Shown here piece by piece: positions 20,833-32,756 of a stretch of DNA of 64,000 nucleotides. The stretch's first letter is position 1, and every line of letters starts with the position of its first letter. The position numbers were made by a program, and so were the translations under genes. The DNA is from Synaphobranchus kaupii (lineage: Eukaryota > Chordata > Actinopteri > Anguilliformes > Synaphobranchidae). The stretch spans positions 56,661,487 through 56,725,486 of the forward strand of contig CM056379.1 of the NCBI GenBank assembly GCA_029718625.1, in the 5' to 3' direction. The notes beneath the pieces are model-generated. The model did no database searches. It worked only from the letters and a program-made list of their open reading frames with translations, and was not told the DNA's origin.

Positions 20833-21785
20833 AGACTTATCACTGATTCTCCAGTTGAGGGCTTAAATACATGTAATGAGAATAAAAACAGGAACTGCAC
20901 TTCCCTGTTATATTTGCCTTTGTCATAGATGGACCATTGCATGTAAATGGCCCTGGCACCGTAGCTCATAGGACCTAACCTGACTATAGGATTAATGTAA
21001 TCGCATAGTTGGAAGTGAATCGGTGTTGACAGTGCTCTTATTTGTCCTGAAAAATTGGCAGTCCATTGAGTTTCAGTCAGATTGATGTACTAGAGGCCTG
21101 AACTGTTTGCCCCGTGTGATCTTCCCTCTACTTCACCACTTTGATGGAGTGTAGATTCACGGCTGTTTGGTGAACAGACAATAGTCGTGTATTTGACTTC
21201 TTTGAAATTTGTCTATATGAAACAGAGCTCAGCATACAGGTGAGTTTGTCTGTGTGTATCCACTGGCCTGGAACCTATCGGTAAAATTTTCTGCCGCTTA
21301 AATAGGAGATCATGACAAATGGGTCTATTGTAGTTTTAGAATATGAGAATATTTTGAGAATATGACTAAAATAAAGACAAATATGATACAAGTCATAATG
21401 CTGGTAAGAGCTTTACCCTTCCTGACTCATTTGAACTGATTTTGCTGATCTGTAACATGCTGGTGTCTTGTTTACAAATTTTAAAGAAATTAATTTAGGA
21501 CAGTCTTACCAAACAAAACTACAAATATGGCTCAACTTGATCACCAATAAGTAGGAGAGATTTTACTTGCAGCAGCATATATCTGTGTGATCCACCAACA
21601 ATATTAAAATCCATACCAAAATTAGTCAAGTTTTTTTGCTACAATATGTGGCTGGATAGTGTTTTTATAGGAGATGAGAAACCAATGAACAGCAGCTTAG
21701 TATGTGTCTTAGAATCTTCTAGATGTTTTATTACCATGTTTAGCAATGAGGCAGTTGCATCCTCTACTCCCCGTTGGCCTTTTAA

Positions 21786-22899
21786 CTCATTTAGTGCCGC
21801 GGGCGACTTTAGTCGACGAACATACGAACGGTCTAAAGTCCTGAGGGCGACTGAAGTCGACCAGTTTTTTATTTTTATTTTTAGTCTTCTACTCTGCTAA
21901 AGAATTCTGTATTTGAGTCGGGAAAAATGAAACTATGACCAATTTACAATTATGTTCTTTTAACCGGATTTGCTCTTTATTTATTTTTCACATGGTTCTA
22001 GATGGAAATATTTGAAGTTATATTTATCCCATGTTAAAAAAATTAAAAAAAACTCAATGTCTAACCATCTAAACCAACATCGGGGCGTGGGAATAACGCG
22101 TCCCCGTCAATTTGTACCAACATGTTTCTGCACCAGTGACCAAGAATATAAAGAAATTGAACAAAATCAAGTTGGCAATATAACAAACTAGGCTACTGCT
22201 ATGCTACTGTATCAGTAACGGGAGAAAATGACTCGCCTAGCTTTCAGTCGTTCCACGATCATCTGGTAAGCGTTTGAATCATGGACAGTAGCCTACCATC
22301 AATGAGTTTTATAATATCCCTTGCCCAATTATATTTAATAATTCTCTGATTTCCACTATTTCCCATATCTCCTCCAGTGACCATCGTTTTGTTGGTTCCA
22401 TTTTGAATTAGTCCCTCACACCACAGATTTTAGCCTACGTTATTTTTGCCTCAGGATAACTCTTTCTGTTTGAAACGGTTCATACAAAGTAACTCACATG
22501 GACAGCTCATTTGTACATATCTATACAAATGACCTCTGATTATGTTTATTGTTCATTTTACATATCTATAGTTATGCAAGAGTTGATTTTTATGGAAAAT
22601 TGGTTTCAATATTATTATACATCACCAATGTAAGAGTCATGTTAACCAAACTAAGAAGCACTGAAAATAAATTATTTATATTTCCATCAATATTGTTTGA
22701 CATTGTTCTAATAATGAACTGAACCAGAAGGTGTGCTATTTAGTGCTATCTCTCCTCATTAGCAAAAAATGATGTTGGGGAATAGGTAAAATGATGTGTT
22801 TTTTTAGAAGGATCAATCTAAAAATGTTGAATGTCGGCAGCCATATTGGCTTGGCACTGCTGAGGCGTAGTGTTCCAGAACACTGGCATTGAATGAGTT
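21786..22899. mobile_element. TTAA-target (piggyBac-like) non-autonomous element
   Basis: TTAA at 21782-21785 and 22900-22903 flank ends CTCATTTAGTGCC and (inverted) AACTCATTCAATGCC. Removing the element and one TTAA restores the LINE sequence between LLDPVQFA and the VEDATASLL block. No transposase is seen. The ends resemble Looper-type piggyBac relatives (by recall, not checked). Confidence 0.7.
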
Positions 22900-23107
22900 T
22901 TAAGCAAATTGTACTGGGTCCAACAGGTGTTGGGTTTTCTTTTGTGAAATTTATTTCAAGAATAACTTCTCAAAGCATTTCATAATGTGAGGGCAACTGG
23001 CCTGAAATCGTTTAGGGTTTTGGGGTGTGTGTTTTTAGCTACAGGGACTACAGTGGCCTGTTTCCACAGCTTGGTCACTATCTGCTGCCTGAGTGGAAGA
23101 TGCCACT

Positions 23108-25464
23108 GGGCAATTCCATGGTTAGTAACGTTACATTTTTAGCAGATTTTCATATCTTATTCTACTGCAACATTACCATCTATTCATTTCAAGTCACAAT
23201 CATGTTACAACATGTTCACGCACCCTAGGTCTATAATACAGAAAAGAATGAAAACAATTTAAAAAATATTAGAGTTGCAATGATAACTTTTAATGTTGGT
23301 TAGTAACGTTACAAAAAAAGGACATGGGGAAGAAAAAAAAAAAATCAATGTTTTCAGAAAAAAAGTTTCCTAAAATGTGAGATACCTCAAACAAAGTGCC
23401 TCATTTTACTTCTAGTTTGATGACTAATGTTTCAGCTAATAATTTTAGCAGCTTGACTCTTCATTTTTGAATTAGACCCAAAAATCATGGTTAGTCACGT
23501 TACGGTTAGTAACGTTACAGTTTGTCCATGCAAAGGTACGAGTTACAAAACATTGTGTTTGACCCTCCCCCTTCCTTAAAATCAGAAGATACACTTAGGA
23601 ATTACATGTAAATTAACATAGTTATCCATATAACTTATTTAAACTCTTAACTCACAACTTGCAACATTCAAAACATATTTACAACATATTGTATCCACTA
23701 CATTCCGAAGTTCACCCTTTCCCAATGGGTAACTTTATAATGCATGTCAACATAGATGACAATGTATTTCCACCAAGTAACTATTTAATTGAAAGCATTT
23801 AAATGAAATCATTATAACAGACAAATATTGAGTAGATTAATTCCATAATACAAAACAATGTTTGTTCGACTTGTAAATACTTGTACATCCAATACATGTT
23901 ACAATTTAAAACTTTATGAAAACTTAAAGTATTTCGGTCTTAGTTTCAATTTCCCTTTTTTTTTAAATCAAAGAATATCCTCTTTTTTTACTACGAAACT
24001 CTTCAGAGAGATCTAAAAAGAAATCTTAATCCTTCTTCTTTCTTGTCAGAAATACAGTAATGATATTTTGTACACATATATGATACAAATTCATGTTCTT
24101 AAAGTCATGTCGTATCCTGAATGATGCAGTCTAATTACATAGTCATAAAAATGTAATTGCAGTTCTTTTGCATTCTTTTAAGGGAAATGTCTTTTTTCCC
24201 AGTGATAAAGAAAAAACGAAAAACTTCAACAGTCAGTTGCAGTCTTACGCATTGATCCTTGATAAAGTTAAAATCTGAACAGAAAATTTGAATTGTCCAC
24301 GGTCATTGACAACTTCTGGAGCATCCAATTTAGAAATCATCTTGTTCTCCAAGTAGAAAATGGCATCCATGTAGAAAATGTACACTCCAGGGTGATTAAT
24401 TTTCATTTGCATCTATTCAAACCAATTGATGTAGTTCATAAAAAATGTTTGTTCTACTATCAATCTCCAATGTTGACTTAAAAAAGTTAAGTAGTGTAAA
24501 CTGTACATCGAGGTAGAAAGCTACTAGACCTTGAGATAAAGCATATTTCAAAAGATAAATTAAGATTGTAATTACTGCATTTTAAAATAATTAAACTTAC
24601 CAAAGCTTGGTCACTGGGTGACAGTAGATTCAACTATTTTTGCCAATAGAACTGGTTTTATGGAGAAAGATTCACGAGGAGTTTACACTGATGATGCATG
24701 GATGCTGCACATGGAATGCTGCACATGGAATGCTGCACATGGTTGCATAACTGTCACGTGCCTTCAAGAAATAGGTCACCCATTGTTCTATACTGCCCTC
24801 TTTTGTGTTAGTTTATATATCTTTTCACTCACTTCTGATTAGGGCCCGCTCATAACTATCTCTTTCACTAATGTTATGGTTAGTAACGTTACAATCCTTA
24901 CAGCCTGGTTAGTAACGTTACATGGTTAGTAACGTTACAGATTTTGACTGCTTATATTTTACACATCATAGAATATTTGTAATACTTGTTCCTAAATTTT
25001 AATATAGCATTGCATAGAAGAGGAAAATTTGAAATATGACAATTCATAGCCATTGCATTTTCTCTGTAGAAAAATGTATTCATGTTTTGGTTAGTAACGT
25101 TACATGGCTTACCAAGGGTTTTGAATTTCACAATCTGTTGGCTAAATCAATTTTGATCCTAAATTTTGTATGATAAATCTGAGAGCATTGTACTCACTAA
25201 ATAAATTTGATAAGTTTGTGTGGATATAGTTATTTTCATGCTTATAATGGCTTAATTAACTTTTTCTTATCTTACATTAGAAATTACACAGGAAAACATC
25301 ACCAATATAAATTAGCTATTTTCACCCACTTATACCAAAGACACAGCAAGATAAATGTTTTTTCCAGAAACTTTGAAGTGTCTTTAGTCATATACAACCA
25401 AAAAATGCATGAAAAAGACAATTTGAAATTTTGGGGTCATGTCCTCCTAATTATGGAATTGCCC
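23108..25464. mobile_element. Unrecognised 2.36-kb TIR element with eight GTAACGTTAC motifs
   Basis: Perfect 12-bp terminal inverted repeats GGGCAATTCCAT (23108-23119; complement at 25453-25464) are flanked by CACT on both sides (23104-23107, 25465-25468). Removing the element and one CACT rejoins the LINE reading LGLVISGIFH, which supports a 4-bp TSD. GGTTAGTAACGTTACA, centred on the palindrome GTAACGTTAC, occurs at 23120, 23298, 23489 (one mismatch), 23504, 24878, 24907, 24924 and 25089. All copies face the same way, with four near each end and none in the middle 1.35 kb. Reading frames are under 90 codons and show no transposase domain. I cannot assign a superfamily. Confidence 0.75.
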
Positions 25465-26186
25465 CACTGATCACCAGGCCTAGTTGGTCGGCACACAACT
25501 TCAGCAGCCAACCTCCTATCCCATCTGGCCCCGGGCCTTTTCTCACCTTGCTTTGTTTTAGAGTCCTTATCACCCTATTTTCAAAAGCTGTTACTTGACA
25601 TTGTGGTTTTAACTTTAAGAACATCAAGTTCCTGTGTAAAGTACGATCAAATCAAGCCTTAGATAAAATGTATTCAGGTTTTACGTCAGCTGTTTGAGCC
25701 CATCTAGTTAAACCCTTCTGTTGCCTTTATTCCTTTGTCCAATGATCATATTCATGCCCTCCCAACCAGAGCCCAGGTTATTTGTACACAGTTCCCTCCC
25801 CAATCTTCCTTTATAACACTGCTTTCTCAATTGATTTCACATTTTATTTATTTCTGTGTTTTATGCCACTCAGTCAAATTTCTTTCTTGAAAGGACCTAT
25901 TTCTCCTATTTATTAGGGTCTTGAAAGATTTTGTAACCCAGGGTGAGTGTGCATGTGACGTATTGGTGGAAAGTTTTTCACAAGGTACATCAATTAAAAT
26001 GTCCCAAAATTAGATTGTGGGCATCGGGAGAGATTGATTGTAGCTTGAACACTACACGTTCGACTGCCTCCGTTGTGCTTGCCTCATTTGCCTTAGGATG
26101 GATATAAACCACCGCAGGGGCGGATCTAGAGAATTATTTATGGGGTGGCAGGACCAAGTCGTAGTTTTCATGGGCACAAAGGTAAT

Positions 26187-26250
26187 TATGTGTGTATATA
26201 TATGTATGTATGTATATATATATATATATATATGTATATGTATGTATGTA

Positions 26251-26287
<37 letters not shown>

Positions 26288-26343
26288 TTATAATGTATGT
26301 GTGTGTGTGTATATATATATATATATAATGTATGTGTGTGTGA
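26187..26343. repeat. TA/TG/TATG microsatellite
   Basis: Mixed (TG)n, (TATG)n and (TA)n runs lie near the left end of the hAT element. Apparent reading frames across it on both strands are repeat artefacts. Confidence 0.95.
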
Positions 26344-26633
26344 TTTTAACACGTTACTGAAACAGGCTCTGGCATGTAATACTGCCTTGCCTATAAGAAA
26401 TGTACAACCTGTTCTGCCATTGCATATTATATCTCAGTCTTCGCTTTGGTATAAAAGTGTCTGTTAAATGCCTAAACTGTAAACTGATATCAGTATTATA
26501 CTGCAACAAAACACAGAGTTTTACACTACTGCACTAGTAGGGGGCACCAAATCTATGCCAAGACTATGCCTGCAACAGGTACAGGTAACAGGTATAGTCT
26601 AACAAATAGGTAACAAATAGTTTCTTACGCCCA

Positions 26634-26830
26634 GTCCCAATTCGACCCCTAATCACTGCCTTGTCACGAACATGCAAGGTATGTTCACAGATGTCAGAAA
26701 AACTTTGGCGCCGTGGCTATTGTGAGCTTGTCCAATCACAATAGCTGCTGCTCTGCAGTTTTCTGATGCCTGTGAACATTCATAGAGTGTTAGCGAGTAG
26801 GCAGAGTGATTAGGGGTCGAATTGAGATGG
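26634..26830. mobile_element. Long-hairpin MITE inside the hAT element
   Basis: The two halves are nearly complementary throughout: AATTCGACCCCTAATCACTG against its complement at about 26804-26824, GTTCACAGATGTCAGAAAA against TTTTCTGATGCCTGTGAAC, with a centre near 26735 at CTATTGTGAGC / CACAATAG. It is non-coding. Confidence 0.65.
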
Positions 26831-28802
26831 GGGGTTAATATCTCATTTGTGTTGGCTTGGCTATTGAAGAACTAGTCAATCATCAATCATTACAAAGATA
26901 AGTCCAGCATCAGTGCAATAATCAGTAGTTTATTCAAAATATTCAGATATGGACAACATTGACATTTTGACATTTCATATTGAGATTCAATTGAAGACTC
27001 TGGTGCTAAAAGTACTGGTCACATTTTTAGACAATTCAAGTTGAGCATAGAAACTTGTTGTATTTGTTTAGCTACGTCCACCCTATAAATATTGTTAACA
27101 GAAAAGGTGCCTAAGCAATGCATAAAAACAGCAAAACTTAATGGCTGATTTTATGGATCAATGATATTTTCGGATTTGATTTTCTCAATAGACATTTTGT
27201 GACTTCAGTACTTTTAGCACCAGGGTTTTCAATTTATATTACAAGTTGCTTCCAGCAAGCAAGATCTGCTATTTCAAAGAATAAATAGTGAACTGATATA
27301 TCCTGACGCATTTGCTCATTCTATGACTAACATTCGTACTCTATGCTAGCTATTAGCTATCGTATGGTGACAGTATTCGGCCAGTACGTAAGTTCCAGTA
27401 AGCCTCTCCATGAGGCTTAGCGCAGAGGCCGTGACGACAAGGCTGATGTTCCACCACTTAAAACGAAAAGTTCATTGATTTCTATAGCTCGTGCTATGGC
27501 TGACATTAGCAGCTATTCTACCTAATGTTAGCTTGTGCAATTAACTTTGCGCACGCATCAACATTCATTTCAACATGTCACACAAACACCCCAAAGTAAT
27601 GTTACATCCAGGATGCCCAGAACCTAAATAAATTAAATAGTACATTAACGTTATCACGCTAACGTTAGTATAAGGGGCCTTAAAAAAAAAAAAAACTTTT
27701 TTCATAGTTGAAAGTAAATATTACCATATTTGTTTGTCTTGCTGGGTATCACAAAAGTTGTGCACCTGTCCTCGGTGAAGCCGGCCGCTCGCGCTCAGAA
27801 GGAGTCATGGAGAATACACGCGAGGACAGCACGAGTTGAAGGGGGAGGGGGAGGCAACATCTGCATGGGCGGAACTATTTTTCTACATGGTGTTGGGGTG
27901 GTACGGCGGCACAGTGAATTCTAAACTTTCGCAGTGACTTATTTTTATTCAAGGGAGTTTTTAAGGTGGCAGCTGCCACCTATGCCACCCCAGTAGATCC
28001 GCCACTGAACCACCGTGACAAATATCTGGGAGAACTCCCAAGGGAGGTACTGAGGAGTGATATGCATAGCAGTTCAATGTCTTTCGTACAGTTTTTCCTT
28101 CACAAGAACCGATTTGCACCAATGTCCGTAAATGAAGAGACAAACTCCCCCACCTTGCACTTTCCTAGTCACTACTGCATCCCGATCAAAATGTAACGCC
28201 ATACCTAAGCCATCAATAATTAAGTCACTGTCAGCATCTCTGTCTATGAGCCAGATCTCTGAGAGCCATAATACAGACATCAAGGTGAACGAGATGAACT
28301 ATTGACTTCTCCCACCAGTGGCTTTGTTTTTTCAGTCACAAATTATCTCTTGTCTCACACAGGACTACATGTTTCCAAACTAGGCAACCTTTCAGGTTTT
28401 GTTTTTGCTTGGCTTGCTCACCCCTTTGGCTTGTCATTAACCTCAACGTCAGTTAGGCCTATCCCTTTAGGTCCAAATGCAATTCCAGAATAGTTCTGTA
28501 GAAGCTCAAGAATATAAGGGAAGCAGATGTTTCACCAATTTTGGAGCAAAATAAGACTAACTCAAGAACAAATCATATTATATGATTGCAAGATGCATTT
28601 AGTTTAGATCAGGGGTGTCCAATTTTATCCGAAAAGGGCCAGTGTGACTTATTTGGTTTATTTTGAGGTGTGTTTGGGATAATTTTCTCACTGAAAGATC
28701 CATTTGCAGCTTAGTTTGAGCTTCCTGGCAGAGGGAACCAAGTTCTTGGTCCAAATGTGTAATTGTGTGTTAGCTTCTGCTAAATGCCTAACATGTAATG
28801 TA

Positions 28803-29016
28803 GATGTCTTTGTACTTGCTGGGGTTCATGATTCCACTGGCCTTAACAAGAGCCTCAGGACCAGTAGATGCAAATCATCCCAATAACATGAAAGATCAAC
28901 CACCATATTTCCATATTTCACCGTGGGTATGACGTTATTTTCTGCATAAGCATCCTTCCAGCGGCAAACCTACTGCTGGCCAAAAGCTCAAATTTGGTCT
29001 CATCTGACCACCACAC
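28803..29016 (-). pseudogene. Tc1 transposase fragment (DDE domain start)
   Basis: The minus strand reads VWWSDETKFELL, then RFAAGRML, followed over frame breaks by words ending in NHEPQQV / MNPSKYKDI-like text. SDETKFEL carries the second catalytic Asp of Tc1/mariner transposases. The preceding part of the gene lies at 30455-30900, beyond an inserted repeat. Confidence 0.65.
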
Positions 29017-30454
29017 TAGGCTTGGGACGATGGTCGATGGAATCGACTATTGACAATGGTTGAACCCATCGGCGATGGCTATCTATCTTTGTCGATGCCT
29101 GGACGATTTTTATTTTTTTAATTCTAAAAATAAAAATTTTGCCTCTCATTCTGTGTTTTTAATAAATGTTCTACTCTATCATGCATTTACAATGTAACGT
29201 GTTGTCTGCGTCTTTGAAATGTGATCGCCTATGCAGCGGAACGGCGCTATAATTTACCTGGATTGAGCAAAATCACGCTGATAGCCTACCTTCTGTTAGA
29301 CCACAGTGCAACTAACTATATAATTTCATTCAGGCCTAATTAAAGAAATTATATTTCGTATTCAATAGTGCTATTGATAAACTATTGTTCAGTCTAGAAC
29401 GGAGTGTAGGCTTAGGCTACGGAGTGGTGAGCTGTAGCCATATAGCCTATCCCTCAACAGCCTTTTTATTCTAACAGCACAACAAGCTTACCGGTGTCGG
29501 ACTCGGGGCATGGAAACAAATATAGCCTAATACTGTACAATCTGACTGTAGACTAATGAAAGATGTGATCAGAGAAATAAACTAGATTGGATGAAAAGGT
29601 GGCCGCTATATTGATACACGGAACGTCTTCGTCACTCAAGCGAAACATTGAAACGATTTAGGAGTTGCTATAATCTCAAATTGATTCAACAGGTTTATGT
29701 AGAATAGTAAATAATGTAATTTACAATGTAATATAGCCTAGCTTAACCATTTCATCAGTGAAAAAAAGTCCCCTATAACGAAAATAAATCTCAGTCAAAC
29801 GTAAGCCTATAGGTCTTGTTGTCTCTTTATTTTATAGGTTTAGGCTATAAATAGTTTCTGATTATCAATAAAAATAATTCGTTTCAGGGTAAATTATGTA
29901 TTTTTGATTACATTAGGTTAGTTAAAAAGGTCTAACCCGATAGTGCTAAGTGAGAGAAGTTACGTGCAGATGGAGATAGACTGTGCGGGATGGCACGCGG
30001 CATAAAGGGGATCTTGTGAATCGCTCACTACAAGACAAAAATGATAATGAACGTGATGACTGCTCGTCTAGCTTCTTCACAAAATGAAATTAGTAAAATG
30101 AAACGAATTGCTATAAGACAGACGAGGGCGCAGAAAGGCTTAGGGAAACTATAGCTCCTGAGCGCTGACCGTGATGCTGACTGTCTCGTTGGACAGCGGC
30201 CAGGTGAGATAAATAGCCTCTACTAGCTAATCTAGAATAGACGTGAAATCTGTTGTATATTATTCTTTATTATATTTGGACAAAATAGTGAATACAATTC
30301 GCAATGGTATACCATAATAAGTAAGCAAAAGACTCGCTGTTCAATAGCCCCGCCCCAACCCCCGCGCACCCCTCGATAGAATCGACCATCGGCGATGGCT
30401 AGAGGGCTCGATGGGACGATGCTGCCTTGCACAAGACGGCTCAAGACTACACTA
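29017..30454. mobile_element. Element inserted in the Tc1 transposase gene
   Basis: The left end AGGCTTGGGACGATGG and the right side (about 30370-30425, GGCTCGATGGGACGATG) share GGGACGATG and CATCGGCGATGGCTA words. The 1.4 kb between them has no open frame of note. On each side the Tc1 reading is adjacent in the family (NRV before, SDETKF after). The borders and TSD (ACACT-like) are approximate and the family is unknown to me. Confidence 0.4.
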
Positions 30455-30900
30455 CACCCGGTTCTAATTGTAGTTCAATAATGCTGTAGCAAACTGTAGA
30501 CGCTGATTTTGATTGCTATCGATAGACTTTATTTTTTCCTTCAATGCTTCCAAAAAGCCTGTTGGCATGGAGATGGAATCTGTTTTCCAGACACTGTCTC
30601 CAAGATGCAATCTCCACTTTTTGTTGGATTTTATTTAAACTGATTATTAGAGGTGTGAATAATTGATGTATCTGTTTATCTCTGAGCAATTTTATTAATA
30701 TAAATAAATTAAAATCAAATTGCCATTTTTTCAGCATACAACATAGCTCATGACCTGTAATGTTTGTTTTATACAGCCTTCTTTGCTGAGCATTATCAAG
30801 GGTGTGAATCATTTTGCAGGACTCTGTGTGTGGTGTTCTTGGGTGAGTAGAGCAGAAAACTGCAGCCCTTGAAAGACTGGTGGGTAATTCACACTTATCC
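30455..30900 (-). pseudogene. Tc1 transposase fragment (helix-turn-helix side)
   Basis: The minus frame includes ASWRQCLENRFHLHANRLFG, corresponding to the second DNA-binding half of Tc1 transposases (LHARRP-like position), then a RLQFA-like stretch in another frame. It is heavily decayed. Confidence 0.45.
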
Positions 30901-31292
30901 ATTGTGTGACAGCACAGAGTGCCTCCCGCACATCAGCCAGCTGTTGCTGTGTAAAATCAGGTTGAAGGATTTACTGTCATGTCCTTGCTGGCAGGGTTTA
31001 GCATCGGTCCCTCCTCCAGACCCTGTGCACGGGGCTCCAGAATTCAGCAGTCACGCTGCTGTATTCGGCTCTCCTGTGTATTTGTTGAGTAAATATTTTG
31101 GGCAGTAGTTCCAGATGTGTGTCCCCTATTCCTAATAATGCATAGCTTTATAGTTGTCTAATGGTGCTTAAGTCACATTGCCATCTGAATTCCAGTGAAC
31201 ATATCCAGAGACATTGCATCCAACCAGAGGACTTCTCATGTGAGCCAAAATTGCTTCAAAAGTATTGCCTTGTACAGAGGAAAATGCATTAA

Positions 31293-31934
31293 AGGGTAAC
31301 TACACTCTCGATCACTTTTTTGTTGTTGTTGCTGTAAACGTGTTTGTATGCCTACCTTATAATGAAACTTATTCATGCATTCCGTTATTTCAACAATTCT
31401 GATATAATAAGAAGCTGGTAGAAAAGCCTGTTTGTGCTCCCCCTAATGGTTGAAATTTCCTTTCTGCTCCCCACACTGCCCCTGCCCCAATCGTGATGTC
31501 AGCGTACCTCTTTGGAGGTACCTCTATGTCATATGGATAATTGTTGTCACCCACAACGGAAACAGCCAGCACCTGATTGGTTAGACCCGCTACGTTATTG
31601 TGGTTTCGCCTCCACATTTTTAAACCGGAACAATGTGGCGTCCTGTTCAATTCTCTTATTCCACCTAAATAGTCCAAATATGTTTCTGAAAATATTTGAG
31701 GTGAGAAATAGGCCATGCAGTTGCTGAATCTTGATTCATATTTGATGTGCAATGTCTAATTTGACAGTTTGATTCGAGTTATACAAAATAATTTGTACAA
31801 TGTACGTAAATTTATGCAAATGACAATGGACAAAGCTCCTCCGCCCCCACCCCTCTCCCTCGCTCACCCACAAAGTATTTTTCTAAATTGTGTAGTAGGC
31901 GGAGACAGGCTGAGACAGTGGGTGTAGTTACTGT
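31293..31934. mobile_element. TTAA-target MITE (AGGGTAACTACAC ends)
   Basis: TTAA at 31289-31292 and 31935-31938 flank AGGGTAACTACACTCTC and the inverted ACAGTAACTACACCC. It is 642 bp long and has no coding signal. The ends are related to, but distinct from, the AGGGTAAGTTCGC family at 38058 and 57172. Confidence 0.65.
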
Positions 31935-32080
31935 TTAAGAAAGCCCTGAAACCAAAACCAGGTTAAAGTGATTTCCTCATCAAATACAGTCATGCGGTGT
32001 TGTGAAGTATCAGAGAATTTGTGCTATTTATTACGAAACAAGATGGAAAGCATTGGGCCATGCAGTCAGTGAGGAGAAAC

Positions 32081-32465
32081 ATCGCTTAAAGTGATCCATC
32101 CATATCTACTGCATATCTGGCAGCAGAGTGATGGTTTGAGGCTTGTTTGATACTCGTTCCATACTATTCCCGTGCAATTTACAGCTTAATCTATGTCAAT
32201 TGGACAAGACACGACGTACAAACACCTGACTAAGGTCGTGTATGTAGTCCTGCATAAAGGAAAAATTACATTGCTCCATCTCTCTCGTGCACACAAACAC
32301 AGACAGCAAGCCATGTATCCATATAGGGAAATCTATTCCCGTGTAAGTTACAGCTTAATCTAGTCCCACCCCCCCCGTTCCCATAGAGATCCATTCAAAT
32401 GCATAGAGGTTATAGTATCACTTGTAAGAGTACCTGAAAATAAGATCTAAAGAGTCTTTTGATAT
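32081..32465. repeat. Palindromic module, partial copy
   Basis: The blocks CATATCTACTGCATATCTGG and GCAGAGTGATGGTTTGAGGC (about 32102-32145) and ACAGCTTAATCTAGTCCCACC with CATAGAGATCCATTCAAATG (about 32350-32402) match the module at 39056-39545 and 61326-61690. A different sequence of about 130 bp occupies its middle. Confidence 0.65.
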
Positions 32466-32756
32466 CCTTTTATACCCAGTCATGATAGCATCACCTTTTT
32501 ACCTGTGGAATGTTCAAAACGGGTGTTTATTGAACTTCCCAGTCTTTTTTTCCATTTTTTGGAATGTGTTGCAGGCATCAAATTCGGAATTAGCATATAT
32601 TTACAAAAATCAATAAAGTTGATAAGGTGAAACATTAAATATCTATTCTTTGTACTGTTTTCAAATAAATGTATATAAAAGAGAATTTACAAATCACTGC
32701 TTTCTGCTTTTATGTGCATTTTAAATACTGTCCAAACTTTTTGGGAATTCGGGTAT
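32466..32756 (-). mobile_element. Tc1-like element end (CAAACCC-type, inverted)
   Basis: In reverse orientation this matches 16851-17150: CTTTTATACCCAGTCATGAT, the ACCTGTGGAATGTTC block, then AAATCACTGCTTTCTGCTTT, and the end AACTTTTTGGGAATTCGGG next to TA. Confidence 0.65.

Larger units (their letters stand above)
26115..28007. mobile_element. hAT-type element, non-autonomous
   Basis: Perfect 8-bp TSD AACCACCG (26107-26114 and 28008-28015) flanks ends CAGGGGCGGATCTA and its partner TAGATCCGCCACTG. Subterminal GGGGTGGCA occurs inverted at both ends. It contains a microsatellite, a hairpin MITE and about 1.1 kb of non-coding DNA. No transposase is seen. It is inserted in the LINE endonuclease. 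Confidence 0.8.
21600..28290 (-). mobile_element. Decayed CR1/L2-type LINE, split by three later insertions
   Basis: Reading on the minus strand, pieces occur in order. 28290-28008 is endonuclease (SEIWLIDRDADSDLII, VTRKVQGGGVCLFI). 26114-25465 includes KGPGPDGIGGWLLKLCADQL. 23107-22904 has LWKQATVVPVAKN, LNDFRPVALT and LLDPVQFA. 21781 to about 21600 has VEDATASLLNMVIKHLED. Taking out the hAT (26115-28007), the 2.36-kb element (23108-25464) and the TTAA element (21786-22899), each with one target duplication, rejoins the endonuclease or reverse transcriptase frame at each site. Stops and frameshifts show an old, dead copy. The left border is uncertain. Confidence 0.75.

Noticed and set aside
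23104..25468. CACTA (En/Spm) assignment for the 2.36-kb element
   Set aside because: CACT lies outside the inverted repeats as a direct duplication, and the rebuilt LINE frame needs one copy of it. The right terminus does not end in AGTG as a CACTA element should.
26098..26360. Frames of about 70 codons on both strands
   Set aside because: They are translation of TA/TG/TATG microsatellite sequence.
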